From assembly GCA_001797815.1 (NCBI GenBank), contig MGQK01000124.1, positions 7,494-16,653 on the forward strand: a stretch of DNA of 9,160 nucleotides. The letters run 5' to 3'. The DNA comes from Deltaproteobacteria bacterium RBG_13_61_14 (lineage in GTDB: Bacteria > RBG-13-61-14). Below are positions 1-8,001 of the stretch, piece after piece (within the stretch, counting starts at the first letter, position 1; every line of letters begins with the position of its first letter). Position numbers and translations under genes: made by a program. The notes under the pieces are model-generated. The model searched no databases, was not told where the DNA came from, and saw only the letters and a list, made by a program, of their open reading frames with translations.

Positions 1-257
1 CCCAATTCCCCGGGCAGGTAGCCGAGGTGTCGCCGAAGCGAGGATGAGCCGGAATCAATCGGGGTGCCGAAAATTTTCGCCTGGCCGCGGGTGGGCCGGA
101 TCAGGCCCAGGAGCAGGCGGATAGTGGTAGTTTTGCCGGCGCCGTTGGGGCCGAGAAAGCCAAACACTTCCCCTTCTTCCACCCGGAGGTCCAGATCCTC
201 CACTCCCCGGGCCGACCCGTAATATTTGGTCAGACCTGATGTTTCAATCGCAGGAAT
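1..257 (-). CDS. ABC transporter ATP-binding protein, N-terminal part (runs off left edge)
   Basis: This is the N-terminal part of an ABC-type ATPase that energises a membrane transporter; only about 85 codons are present. Counting from the proposed start, residues 1-14 form the usual first strand and A-loop region (LTKYYG), the Walker A motif GPNGAGKTT is at 36-44, and LGYLPGE at 78-84 is near the Q-loop region. The pattern resembles the ATPases that pair with ABC-2 type permeases. No ATG, GTG or TTG lies in frame between the upstream stop (279-281) and the first beta strand. ATT at 255-257 gives the expected IPAIETSGLTKYYG where relatives normally have Met-Pro-Ala-Ile, so I take ATT as the likely start. 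The first in-frame GTG (201-203) would delete the conserved A-loop strand. The gene follows the 183-residue gene by 21 nt in the same reading frame and is probably its operon partner. Family confidence is high; the start is uncertain. Confidence 0.85.
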   Translation of the reverse strand, partial: MPAIETSGLTKYYGSARGVEDLDLRVEEGEVFGFLGPNGAGKTTTIRLLLGLIRPTRGQAKIFGTPIDSGSSSLRRHLGYLPGEL

Positions 258-278
258 CGGCTTTTTCTCTTTCGCGTC

Positions 279-830
279 TTATCCCCAGCTCAATTCGATC
301 ACGGTGTTGGGCGCGCCTTTCCAGGCCTTTTGGAGAAACTGGAACTGGACATTCTTGGCCCCACTCACCAGCAGCAGCCGCTCCAGGGTGCCCAGGATCT
401 GGTAGGCATAGGCCTCATCCGCCACCCCGCCGAAAGCCATGTCCACTTTCACCTGGATGCGGTTGCCGGCCTGGGGGATCACCTCCAGGCCCTCGAAGTC
501 GAAAAAGCGCCGGCGCAAAAGCTGGAATTTTTCTGTGGCCTTGTGCGGGTCGGTCTCCTGGGCCAGGTTCTTGTAAACCTTCATCAGCTCGTCCATGGAG
601 GCGCGGCCCCAGGCGCGGACCGCTTCCACGTCGCCCTGGGCGATCTCGTGTAATATCGCCACCCCGCAGTGCTGAAAGGTCTCCAGCGGATACCATTCCG
701 AAGGCAAAACCATCTGGCTCAGGACCTTTTGATCTTGCGGGGTGAGGTATTTGCTCCAGTCCACGTTTTTCCGCTTCCGGATCATGCGCACGTAATCCAA
801 AAACAACGTGCCTTTGACATGCTTGGCCAT
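279..830 (-). CDS. Uncharacterised 183-residue protein, possibly DUF2378-like
   Basis: I do not recognise this protein with certainty. It is soluble, 183 residues, with no signal peptide or membrane segment. Visible landmarks are KGTLFLDYVRMI at 6-17, SEWYP at 44-48, a GD..AVRAWGRASM helix at 66-79, a charged helix ending in LLRRRFFDFEGLEV at 104-117, then a beta-rich C-terminal half with LGTLERLLLVSGAKNV at 146-161 and a W-x-G-x-P-x-T ending at 170-176. The layout (short KG strand, WYP motif, aromatic C-terminus) loosely recalls the roughly 200-residue DUF2378 family known from myxobacteria; this is from memory and is weak. The ATG at 828-830 has a strong AAGGGAG ribosome binding site 8 nt upstream. 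It lies 31 nt after the ASADH-like gene and 21 nt before the ABC ATPase, so all three are probably one transcript. A single TAA separates it in frame from the ATPase. No function is proposed. Confidence 0.85.
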   Translation of the reverse strand: MAKHVKGTLFLDYVRMIRKRKNVDWSKYLTPQDQKVLSQMVLPSEWYPLETFQHCGVAILHEIAQGDVEAVRAWGRASMDELMKVYKNLAQETDPHKATEKFQLLRRRFFDFEGLEVIPQAGNRIQVKVDMAFGGVADEAYAYQILGTLERLLLVSGAKNVQFQFLQKAWKGAPNTVIELSWG

Positions 831-861
831 AATTCTACTCCCTTGCTAGACCGGACTTCTT

Positions 862-1881
862 TCAGTTCGAAACAAAGATCGCCTCCGCGATCTGAACCAT
901 GTTCAGGGCCGAGCCTTTGCGCAGGTTGTCCAGCGAGATCCAGAGGCTGAAGGCGCTCTCCGCCGTCCGATCTTTCCGCAGCCGGCCCACCAGCACTTCC
1001 TCCCGCGCCATCGCCAGCAAGGTGTCCGGATACTCCTCCGCCTCGGGCCGGTCGAACACCAGCACCCCCGGCGCTTCTTCCAATAGCTCCCGCACCTCGG
1101 AGAGAGTCGCCGGTTTCTCGGTCTCCACATTCACCGCCGCGGATGCCCCGCAAAAAATCGGAACATAAGCCGCAGTGACCGTGATCGGAAACGACTTCAG
1201 GCCCAGGATCTTGGGCAGCTCCTGCTCGATGTCCGACTCTTCTTCCGAGATGCCCGCGGTGAAAGGCCCGACCTGGGGAAAGGTATTGAACGCGGTCTGG
1301 CGATTGAATTTTTGGATCTCCAGTTCCTGCTGATTGAAGATGGAAATGGTCTGCTGCTGGTGCTCCTCAAAACCCGCCCGGCCCGCGCTGGTCGAGCCGT
1401 GGGTGGAGGCGGCAATCACCCGCTTGATCCCGAACGCACGCTGGACCGGAGCCAGCGCCAGGGCCAGGGCGGTCGCCACCGGCGCCGGCGTGGCCACCAG
1501 CCCGGCGCGCTTCTCCTTGACCTCCGCCAGCGCCTCGGCGTTCACTTCCGGCACCACCAGGGGCACTTCCTTGTAGAGGCGGAAGGCGCGGCTGGCATCA
1601 ATCACCACGGCTCCGTTCTTGACCGCGGACTCGGCCAGGTCGCGGCTGACCAGGGGATGCGTGCAGAAAAAAACTAGTTTGCTCCCCTGGTAATAATCCG
1701 CCTCCACTGCATGCACCCGGACCGGCTCGCCCTGATATTCGATCAACTCCCCCGCCGTGTTCCAGGAGGCGAACAGCGTCAACTCGCTTACCGGGAACTT
1801 CCGCTCGGCCAGCGCGTTCAGCAGCTCCCGGCCCACCAATCCGGTCGCGCCGACCACCGCCACGTTGATTTTTTCCGGCAT
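862..1881 (-). CDS. Aspartate-semialdehyde dehydrogenase family protein lacking catalytic residues (Usg-like)
   Basis: This 339-residue protein has the full ASADH fold. MPEKINVAVVGATGLVGREL holds the N-terminal NADP-binding GxxGxxG motif at residues 8-17, VIDASRAFR is at 93-101, and a C-terminal dimerisation domain carries VPIF, AAVNVE and a final LDNLRKGSALNMVQIAE helix. The family active site ANPNCST is here ATPAPVATA (130-138), so the nucleophilic Cys is absent. The second catalytic region RVPVFxGH reads YVPIFCGA (239-246), so the acid/base His is Ala and the Arg is Tyr. The canonical dehydrogenase reaction is therefore unlikely. E. coli Usg-1, another family member, also lacks the Cys. 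I chose ATG 1879-1881 over the TTG at 1906-1908 because the TTG lies inside the -10 box of the promoter and because ATG gives the normal family N-terminus; GAGAGAG upstream can serve as ribosome binding site. First gene of a probable three-gene unit. Confidence 0.88.
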   Translation of the reverse strand: MPEKINVAVVGATGLVGRELLNALAERKFPVSELTLFASWNTAGELIEYQGEPVRVHAVEADYYQGSKLVFFCTHPLVSRDLAESAVKNGAVVIDASRAFRLYKEVPLVVPEVNAEALAEVKEKRAGLVATPAPVATALALALAPVQRAFGIKRVIAASTHGSTSAGRAGFEEHQQQTISIFNQQELEIQKFNRQTAFNTFPQVGPFTAGISEEESDIEQELPKILGLKSFPITVTAAYVPIFCGASAAVNVETEKPATLSEVRELLEEAPGVLVFDRPEAEEYPDTLLAMAREEVLVGRLRKDRTAESAFSLWISLDNLRKGSALNMVQIAEAIFVSN

Positions 1882-1904
1882 CAAAGCAGCTCTCTCTGAC
1901 CGCG

Positions 1905-1932
1905 ACAATACCAGATGCGGCTAAATTGTCAA
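1905..1932 (-). promoter_or_regulatory. Sigma70-type promoter for the ASADH-like operon
   Basis: On the minus strand a perfect -35 box TTGACA (1927-1932) is followed by a 16-nt spacer and TATTGT (1905-1910), which matches TATAAT at 4 of 6 positions. Transcription would begin near 1898, giving a short leader of about 17 nt to the ATG at 1881. The -35 box overlaps a perfect 11-nt palindrome AATTGTCAATT (1924-1934), which could be a repressor half-site pair or chance. Confidence 0.65.
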
Positions 1933-1969
1933 TTGCCCGGAGAAGCTTGCCCTCCCTCAGTTTTTTCTT

Positions 1970-2015
1970 AAAAGATGGGGTCAAAAGATGGCAAAAGATG
2001 GCAAAAGATGGGGTC
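1970..2015. repeat. Tandem AAAAGATGG repeat, four copies
   Basis: Four successive copies of an AAAAGATGG core lie at 1970, 1983, 1993 and 2003. The outer two copies read AAAAGATGGGGTC (13 nt) and the inner two AAAAGATGGC (10 nt). The last copy runs directly into the left arm of the palindromic element, so the ATGGGGTC element end appears twice, 33 nt apart. This suggests slippage or repeated insertion at the element boundary. Confidence 0.85.
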
Positions 2016-2122
2016 GGTGCTAAATTTTAAACTTAAGGAAATTCCTTTTCTACTTATCGGAAGACCGATCCGCTGGTGATCCCCCCACCCGCGGTTTCAC
2101 TCTTTGCCCTTAAATTTAAAGT

Positions 2123-2136
<14 letters not shown>
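2008..2136. mobile_element. Short non-autonomous palindromic element (REP/MITE-like)
   Basis: Arms at 2010-2036 and 2110-2136 are inverted repeats of 27 nt with 24 matches; the three differences are all transitions. The ends read GGGGTCRGTGCTAAA and are followed by AT-rich sequence, the same architecture as the ends of the transposase element at 7934-8966 (GGGGTCAGGTCTT followed by AT-rich sequence). The 73-nt interior encodes nothing and includes a small ATCGG-AAGA-CCGAT hairpin (2056-2069). It fills most of the gap between the kinase and the ASADH-like gene. Its right arm supplies the last codons and stop of the kinase. No transposase remnant is visible, so it is probably mobilised in trans by a RAYT. 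As a minus-strand RNA the long stem could also act as a transcription barrier after the kinase gene. Confidence 0.7.
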
Positions 2137-3960
<1,824 letters not shown>

Positions 3961-3964
<4 letters not shown>

Positions 3965-4746
3965 CCGGAGGAGCCTCCGCGGCGATTCTCGGCTTCCCGG
4001 AGGCGGAGGTTCTCGTTGCGCGCGAAACGATAGCTGGGGTCCAGCGCCAGGGCCCGGTCCAGGGATTGCCGCGCGCCCTCCCAATCGCCGCTCTCCCGAT
4101 AGGCCACGGCCAGCCAGGTCAGCGCTTCCGGGTCCTGCGGGTCGAGTTTGACCGCGCGGCGGAAATGCTTGATGGCGCGCTCGCGGTTGCCGCCGGCTAC
4201 CTTGGGCGCGAACAGGTAATAGGAGCCGAGCCCGATCTCGGCTTCAAGGTTGTCCGGGTCGAGTTCGAGGGCGCGGCGGTATTCGCTCACCACCGCCGAC
4301 TCGCCGGTCACGGTCGAGACCAGGGAAGAGAAGGGATGGAGCGCGGCCTCGACCTGGTAGAGCCGGCCCAGGAGTGCGTGCACCTGGCCGTTGCTGGGGA
4401 GCAGGGAGGCGGCGCGGTTGGCCGCGGCCTGGGCTTCTTCAAAACAAGATTGGGCCTTGGCCGGGTCCTTCTTGACTTCGCTGTAGAAACTGTAAAGGAA
4501 AAGGTTGGCGCGCGCCCGGCCGTAAAGGCAACGGGGGTTGTTCGGCTCGCTCTTGAGGCAGCGGGAAAAGATTTGCTCGGCTTGCAAAAGCTTGGGCCCG
4601 TCGAGCGAGCGCCGGGCCTGGTCCAAAAGCTGGAAGCCTTGCGCCACGTTTCCCTGGTCCAAGTTCTGGGCCTGGGTCCAGCCGGGCAAAGCCCATGCGC
4701 CGAGCAAGACCGCCAGGGTTAGAGCAGGCCATCTCATCCGTTTCAT
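3961..4746 (-). CDS. Secreted TPR-repeat protein
   Basis: A 261-residue protein with an N-terminal signal peptide: KRMR, then a hydrophobic core at about residues 7-20, and a possible cleavage near the TQAQ at 24-27. It should act in the periplasm. The mature part is a tetratricopeptide superhelix. Clear repeats carry the LxxDPxxxEA spacing at 153-172 (YRRALELDPDNLEAE), 191-216 (AIKHFRRAVKLDPQDPEALTWLAVAY) and 224-240 (ARQSLDRALALDPSYR), with degenerate repeats at about 51-80 and 100-130. TPR proteins are protein-binding scaffolds; no enzymatic motif is present. ATG 4744-4746 has GGAGG 8 nt upstream. Its stop overlaps the kinase start by 4 nt, so the two are co-translated. The context suggests a periplasmic partner for the kinase, which itself lacks a large extracytoplasmic domain; this role is inference. 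Confidence 0.9.
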
Positions 4747-4788
4747 CCTTCTGACCTCCGAGCCTAGAACGCTCGATCACCTAGAGAT

Positions 4789-4805
4789 TGCAAGTTTGCT
4801 GCCGA
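4789..4805 (-). promoter_or_regulatory. Candidate sigma54 (-24/-12) promoter for the TPR-kinase operon
   Basis: On the minus strand TCGGCAGCAAACTTGCA places the essential GG (4802-4803) and GC (4790-4791) with exactly 10 nt between them, as in the TGGCACG-N4-TTGC consensus. The -12 half TTGCA is perfect; the -24 half CGGCAG has two mismatches. The predicted start is about 30 nt before the ATG at 4746, leaving room for the GGAGG site. A kinase of NtrB-like type downstream fits, but the -24 half is imperfect, so this is only a candidate. I saw no convincing sigma70 promoter for this operon in the gap. Confidence 0.35.
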
Positions 4806-4882
4806 GGTCAGGAACGAATCAACTCTTATAAAATTGCATAGTTAGGAAGAATTCGCAACCCTCACCTGCAAGAAAAGGCGAC

Positions 4883-4919
4883 AGGATCCATGCTAAAAAA
4901 AATTGCAGCGGTGGGTCCT
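4883..4919 (+). promoter_or_regulatory. Hairpin in the leader of the FAD-oxidoreductase operon
   Basis: AGGATCCA (4883-4890) can pair with TGGGTCCT (4912-4919) as an 8-bp stem with one G-U pair. Inside it TGC (4891-4893) pairs with GCA (4905-4907) around an A-rich loop, leaving GCGG (4908-4911) as a bulge. It ends about 58 nt before the ATG of the oxidoreductase. There is no U-run after it, so it is not a classical terminator. It does not match a riboswitch class I can recall. The rest of the 4747-4977 gap holds AT-rich sequence around 4821-4850 suited to divergent promoters, but no box pair I would call for the plus strand. Confidence 0.35.
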
Positions 4920-4977
4920 CGTTGAAAATGCCTCCTGAGTATGGTAGCGTCCTGGCAGATCAAAAAAGGAGTTCGCC

Positions 4978-6321
4978 ATGCCGGAGCGCAAGGAGTATCG
5001 GGACAAGAGCTGGTGGCTGGGCGCAAGCCCGTATGAGGAAAGCCCGCCGCTTTCGGGCGACCTGGAGGTGGACGTGGCCGTGGTCGGCGGCGGGTTCACC
5101 GGCCTAAACTCGGCCTATTACCTCAAACAGCACGATCCCAAGCTGAAGGTGGCGGTGCTGGAATCCGAGGTGATCGGCTACGGCGCGAGCGGCAGAAACG
5201 GCGGCTTTGCCATGACGCGCTTGGGCTGGAATATGGCCTACCTGGTCTGGGCCTTGGGCGTGGAGCGCGCGACTCCGGCCCACCGCTTCATGCTCGAGTG
5301 CGTGCGCCATACTCGCGAGCTCACTGAGCGGGAAAAGATGGATTGCGACCTAGAATACAACGGCCTCATGGTCCTGGCCCGGACCCCGGGGCAGATGAAA
5401 TCGCTGGAACGAGACCTCCATGCCTATGAGAAGCTCGGGATCAAAGACTGCGAGATCCTGGAAGGAGGCCATTTCCGCGAACGGCTCAACTCGGCCTGGC
5501 ACATTGGCGCGTTCTTTGAGCCGGACACCGCGATCCTGAACCCGGCCAAGCTGGCCCGGGAATATAAGCGCGTGAACGCGGCCAAGGGCGTGGAGTTCTA
5601 CGAGCGCACGCCGGTGACCAGGTTCCAGCCCGGCCGGCCCTGCCTCTTGCAGACGCCCTCCGGCCGGGTGCGGGCGGAAAAAGTGGTGCTCGCGGTCAAC
5701 GCCTTCGGCACCCGCCTCGGCGTGTTCAAGAACTGGTATGTGCCCATGTTCACTTACATCATCATGAGTGAGCCGATTCCGGAGCGGGCCTACCAAGAGC
5801 TGGGCTGGACCCGGCGCGAGGGGATCGAGGACAAGCGCCAGCTCGTGCATTACCTGCGCTTGACCGCGGACAACCGCCTGGTCTTCGGCGGCCGCGACGC
5901 GCCCTATTTTTACGGAAACGCCACCGAGGGCCGGGAAAGCCATGCCGCCATTTTCCAGGGCCTGGAGGCCGACCTGCGCGGCATGTTCCCCATGCTCAAA
6001 GACCTCAAGATCACCCACCGCTGGGGCGGGCCGGTGGCCTGCACCCTGCTCTTCTTCCCCTCCTTCGGCTACTGGCAGGGCCAGGAAAACGTGGCCTACG
6101 CCATGGGCTACTGCGGCCACGGCGTCGCGCTCTCCAGCAGCGCGGGCAAGATCATCACCGACCTGCTCTACGGCCGCGCCAAAAAGTACGAGGATCTGTT
6201 CTTCGTCCTTCACCGGCCGGTTTACATCCCGCCCGAGCCTCTGCGCTACGCCCTGGCCAACGGCATCCGCCTGAGCCTGCGCGCCTTTGACACCATCACC
6301 GAGCGGAACGCCCCGCGCTGA
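4978..6321 (+). CDS. FAD-dependent oxidoreductase, DAO family
   Basis: A 447-residue flavoprotein of the D-amino-acid-oxidase/glycine-oxidase superfamily, which oxidises C-N bonds of amines and amino acids and in some members other substrates. The Rossmann motif VDVAVVGGGFTG spans residues 31-42, with the ribose-binding Glu62 ending the second strand (VAVLES). ASGRNGGF at 70-77 is typical of the PuuB (gamma-glutamylputrescine oxidase) and related branch. The C-terminal FAD-contact region has HRWGG (347-351) and AYAMGYCGHGVALS (373-386). There is no signal peptide or TM segment, so it is cytoplasmic. The ATG has AAGGAG 6 nt upstream, the strongest ribosome binding site of this operon. Its TGA overlaps the next ATG by one nucleotide (TGATG). 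The substrate is not determined by sequence; the neighbours suggest an amino-sugar, aminocyclitol or sugar-acid substrate rather than putrescine. Confidence 0.9.
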   Translation: MPERKEYRDKSWWLGASPYEESPPLSGDLEVDVAVVGGGFTGLNSAYYLKQHDPKLKVAVLESEVIGYGASGRNGGFAMTRLGWNMAYLVWALGVERATPAHRFMLECVRHTRELTEREKMDCDLEYNGLMVLARTPGQMKSLERDLHAYEKLGIKDCEILEGGHFRERLNSAWHIGAFFEPDTAILNPAKLAREYKRVNAAKGVEFYERTPVTRFQPGRPCLLQTPSGRVRAEKVVLAVNAFGTRLGVFKNWYVPMFTYIIMSEPIPERAYQELGWTRREGIEDKRQLVHYLRLTADNRLVFGGRDAPYFYGNATEGRESHAAIFQGLEADLRGMFPMLKDLKITHRWGGPVACTLLFFPSFGYWQGQENVAYAMGYCGHGVALSSSAGKIITDLLYGRAKKYEDLFFVLHRPVYIPPEPLRYALANGIRLSLRAFDTITERNAPR

Positions 6322-7133
6322 TGATGAAAGCCGCTTTTGTCATCTCGGTCTCGGCCACGGCCTTCGAGGCCATCGCCCCGGCCGGCGACCTGGAGAAGAA
6401 CTTCGCTCTTCTGGCCAGGCTCGGCTTCGAGGGAGTGGAGATCGGCGTGCGCGACCCGGCCCTGGTGGAGGCCGAGCGCATCCGCGAGCTGGCCCAGAAG
6501 CACGGCCTGGCCATCGCCGCGATCGGCACCGGCCAGGCTTTGGTGGACGAGGGCTTGAGCTTCAGCGACCCGGATCCGGCCAAGCGCAGCGCGGCGATCG
6601 CGCGGGTGAAAAAGCAGCTTGAGCTGGGGAAGAAGCTTGCGGCCCAGGTGATTATCGGGCTGATCCGCGGTCGGGGCGGAGTGGGCGAGAGCCTGGAAGA
6701 GAGCCGGAGGCGGATGCTCGCGGCGTTGGCAGAGTGCGCGGATTATGCAGAAGAGATTGAAGCGCCGGGGCTGCTTTTCGAGCCGATCAACCGCTACGAG
6801 ACGCGCCTGGTTAATTCCTTGGAGCAGGGAGTGGCGTTGTTTAAGGAGCGGCGCTGGCCCAAGGTCCGGCTTCTGGCCGACACCTTCCACATGAATATTG
6901 AGGACCACGACATCGCGGTCAGCCTGCGGCAGGCGGGAAAGCTGCTCGGCCACATGCACCTGGCCGATTCCAACCGCCTGGCTCCGGGCCAGGGCCACAC
7001 CGACTTTGGCGCGATCCTGGCTGCGCTCCGGGAAATCGGCTACTCGGGCTGGCTCTCGGCGGAGATCATGCCCCTGCCCACTCCCGAGGAAGCCGCGCGG
7101 CTAACGATGGATTTCTTGCGGAGAGTGCTATGA
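6321..7133 (+). CDS. TIM-barrel sugar isomerase/epimerase, IolO-like
   Basis: A 270-residue xylose-isomerase-like TIM barrel. Metal and acid/base residues of the family are all present: Glu154 in LLFEPINRYET, Asp187 and His190 in LLADTFHMNIED, His213 in GHMHLADSNR and Glu248 in LSAEIMPLP. The motifs AIGTGQAL (67-74), IIGLIRGRGG (111-120), ADTFHMNIED and ADSNRLAPGQGH (215-226) closely resemble, from memory, the Thermotoga maritima TM0416 family. That protein was assigned as IolO, the 5-keto-L-gluconate epimerase of an alternative myo-inositol route. Related folds include IolE, IolI, hydroxypyruvate isomerase and D-tagatose 3-epimerase, so the precise substrate is open. The start overlaps the preceding stop (TGATGATG; ATG at 6321 or 6324), and its stop overlaps the iolB start in ATGA, so the three genes are translationally coupled. 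Cytoplasmic; adjacency to iolB supports a sugar-acid or inositol role. Confidence 0.88.
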   Translation: MMKAAFVISVSATAFEAIAPAGDLEKNFALLARLGFEGVEIGVRDPALVEAERIRELAQKHGLAIAAIGTGQALVDEGLSFSDPDPAKRSAAIARVKKQLELGKKLAAQVIIGLIRGRGGVGESLEESRRRMLAALAECADYAEEIEAPGLLFEPINRYETRLVNSLEQGVALFKERRWPKVRLLADTFHMNIEDHDIAVSLRQAGKLLGHMHLADSNRLAPGQGHTDFGAILAALREIGYSGWLSAEIMPLPTPEEAARLTMDFLRRVL

Positions 7134-7919
7134 GTCTTAAAATTCGCAAGCCTTTGGGACCGGGTCTGACCCGGTTGGTGGACGGCGAGATGAAGCGCAT
7201 CCGCTTTTCTATTTTGAAATTAAAGCCCGGCGAGAGTTTCTCCGAAAGTCTCTCCGACTGGGAGCTGTGCCTGGTCTTGCTTTGCGGCAAGTGCCGGGTG
7301 GCCGTCTCCGGCCGCGACCTGGGCCGAGCTGGGTCCGCGGCGGGACGTGTTCCGCGACCCGGCCTGGGCGGCTTATGTGCCGGGCGGGATGAGCTGGCAG
7401 GTGGAAGCGAAGAGCGAGCTCGGCGCGGCGCTCTGTTACGCGCCGGGGCGGGGCGGCGAGCCGCGGCTGATCCGGCCGGAGGACCTGGTTATCCGCCAGC
7501 GGGGCCGGCCGGGCTACGAGCGACGGGTGGTGGACATCGCGGTGGAAAAAGTTCCGGCCCAGAGCCTGCTCGTGGGCGAGACCTTCAACGCGGCGGGGCA
7601 GTGGTCGAGCTATCCGCCGCACTGCCACGAGAAGGACGACCCGGGCCGGGAAAGTTTCCAGGAGGAAGTTTATTTTTACCAGGTGGACCCGCCCCAGGGG
7701 TTCGGATATCAGCGGGTCTATACCGACGACCGGGCGCTCGACGAGGCGATCACGGTGGAGCACAACGACCTGGTGCTTTTGCCCCGGGGCTATCACCCGG
7801 TGGCCGCGGCGCCGGGCTATTGCGTGTATTATTTGTGGGTGCTGGCCGGGACCACGCGGGTGATGAAGCCGCGCGACGACCCGGCCCATGCCTGGGTGCT
7901 TCAGGCGGCCGAAAAATAG
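7130..7919 (+). pseudogene. iolB: 5-deoxy-glucuronate isomerase IolB, interrupted by a frameshift
   Basis: IolB converts 5-deoxy-D-glucuronate to 2-deoxy-5-keto-D-gluconate in inositol catabolism. The N-terminal 63 codons (7130-7318) read in one frame (LKPGESFSESLSDWELCLVLLCGKCRVAVSG is split across this part). The remaining about 199 codons (7320-7919) read in the +1 frame, starting WAELGPRRDVF. Skipping one C at 7318-7319 restores a 262-residue protein, close to the usual length of about 270. The joined protein keeps the cupin metal ligands His164 and His166 (PPHCHEK), Glu178/Glu179 (QEEVYFY) and His222 (GYHP), plus the IolB signatures PPQGFGYQRVYTDDR and EHNDLVLLPRGYHPV. Beyond the shift the second frame is fully intact. 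This means either a recent mutation, a sequencing or assembly error, or, less likely, recoding. The ATG overlaps the upstream stop in ATGA and has GGAGAG about 4-8 nt upstream. GTG 7347 could give an N-terminally truncated product retaining the metal site. Confidence 0.88.
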
Positions 7920-7933
7920 AAGGCGCGGTGCAA

Positions 7934-7963
7934 ATGGGGTCAGGTCTTCAAATAAAGTTTAAC
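7934..7963 (+). repeat. Left terminal inverted repeat of the RAYT element
   Basis: 30 nt beginning ATGGGGTCAGGTCTT, a perfect inverted match to 8937-8966; the match ends at 7934 and 7963 on both sides. Its leading ATG opens an 11-codon reading frame (7934-7969) placed 10 nt after a GAAGG sequence (7919-7923). Confidence 0.93.
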
Positions 7964-8001
7964 GATTGACCAGGGGGAAAAAACTTTTTTAAGGTGAAAT
8001 C

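Noticed and set aside
239-745. A 168-codon plus-strand frame opposite the 183-residue gene
   Set aside because: Pro/Arg/Ser-rich low-complexity translation with no Shine-Dalgarno; the minus-strand gene has a strong site and operon context.
1970-2015. CRISPR-like array
   Set aside because: Repeat units are 10-13 nt with no spacers; this is a short tandem repeat.
3965-4084. A 40-residue N-terminal extension of the kinase from ATG 4084
   Set aside because: The segment is Pro/Arg/Gly-rich, overlaps the TPR coding region, and the ATG at 3964 forms a standard ATGA coupling directly before TM1.
4922-4945. Promoter TTGAAA ... TATGGT before the oxidoreductase
   Set aside because: The boxes are only 12 nt apart, too close for a sigma70 promoter.
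5350-6213. A 287-codon open frame on the minus strand within the FAD oxidoreductase
   Set aside because: It is a shadow of a well-supported gene, has no recognisable motif and no ribosome binding site of note.
7966-7993. Possible promoter TTGACC-N16-TTTAAG before the transposase
   Set aside because: The -10 would overlap the Shine-Dalgarno sequence and the start would fall at the ATG itself.
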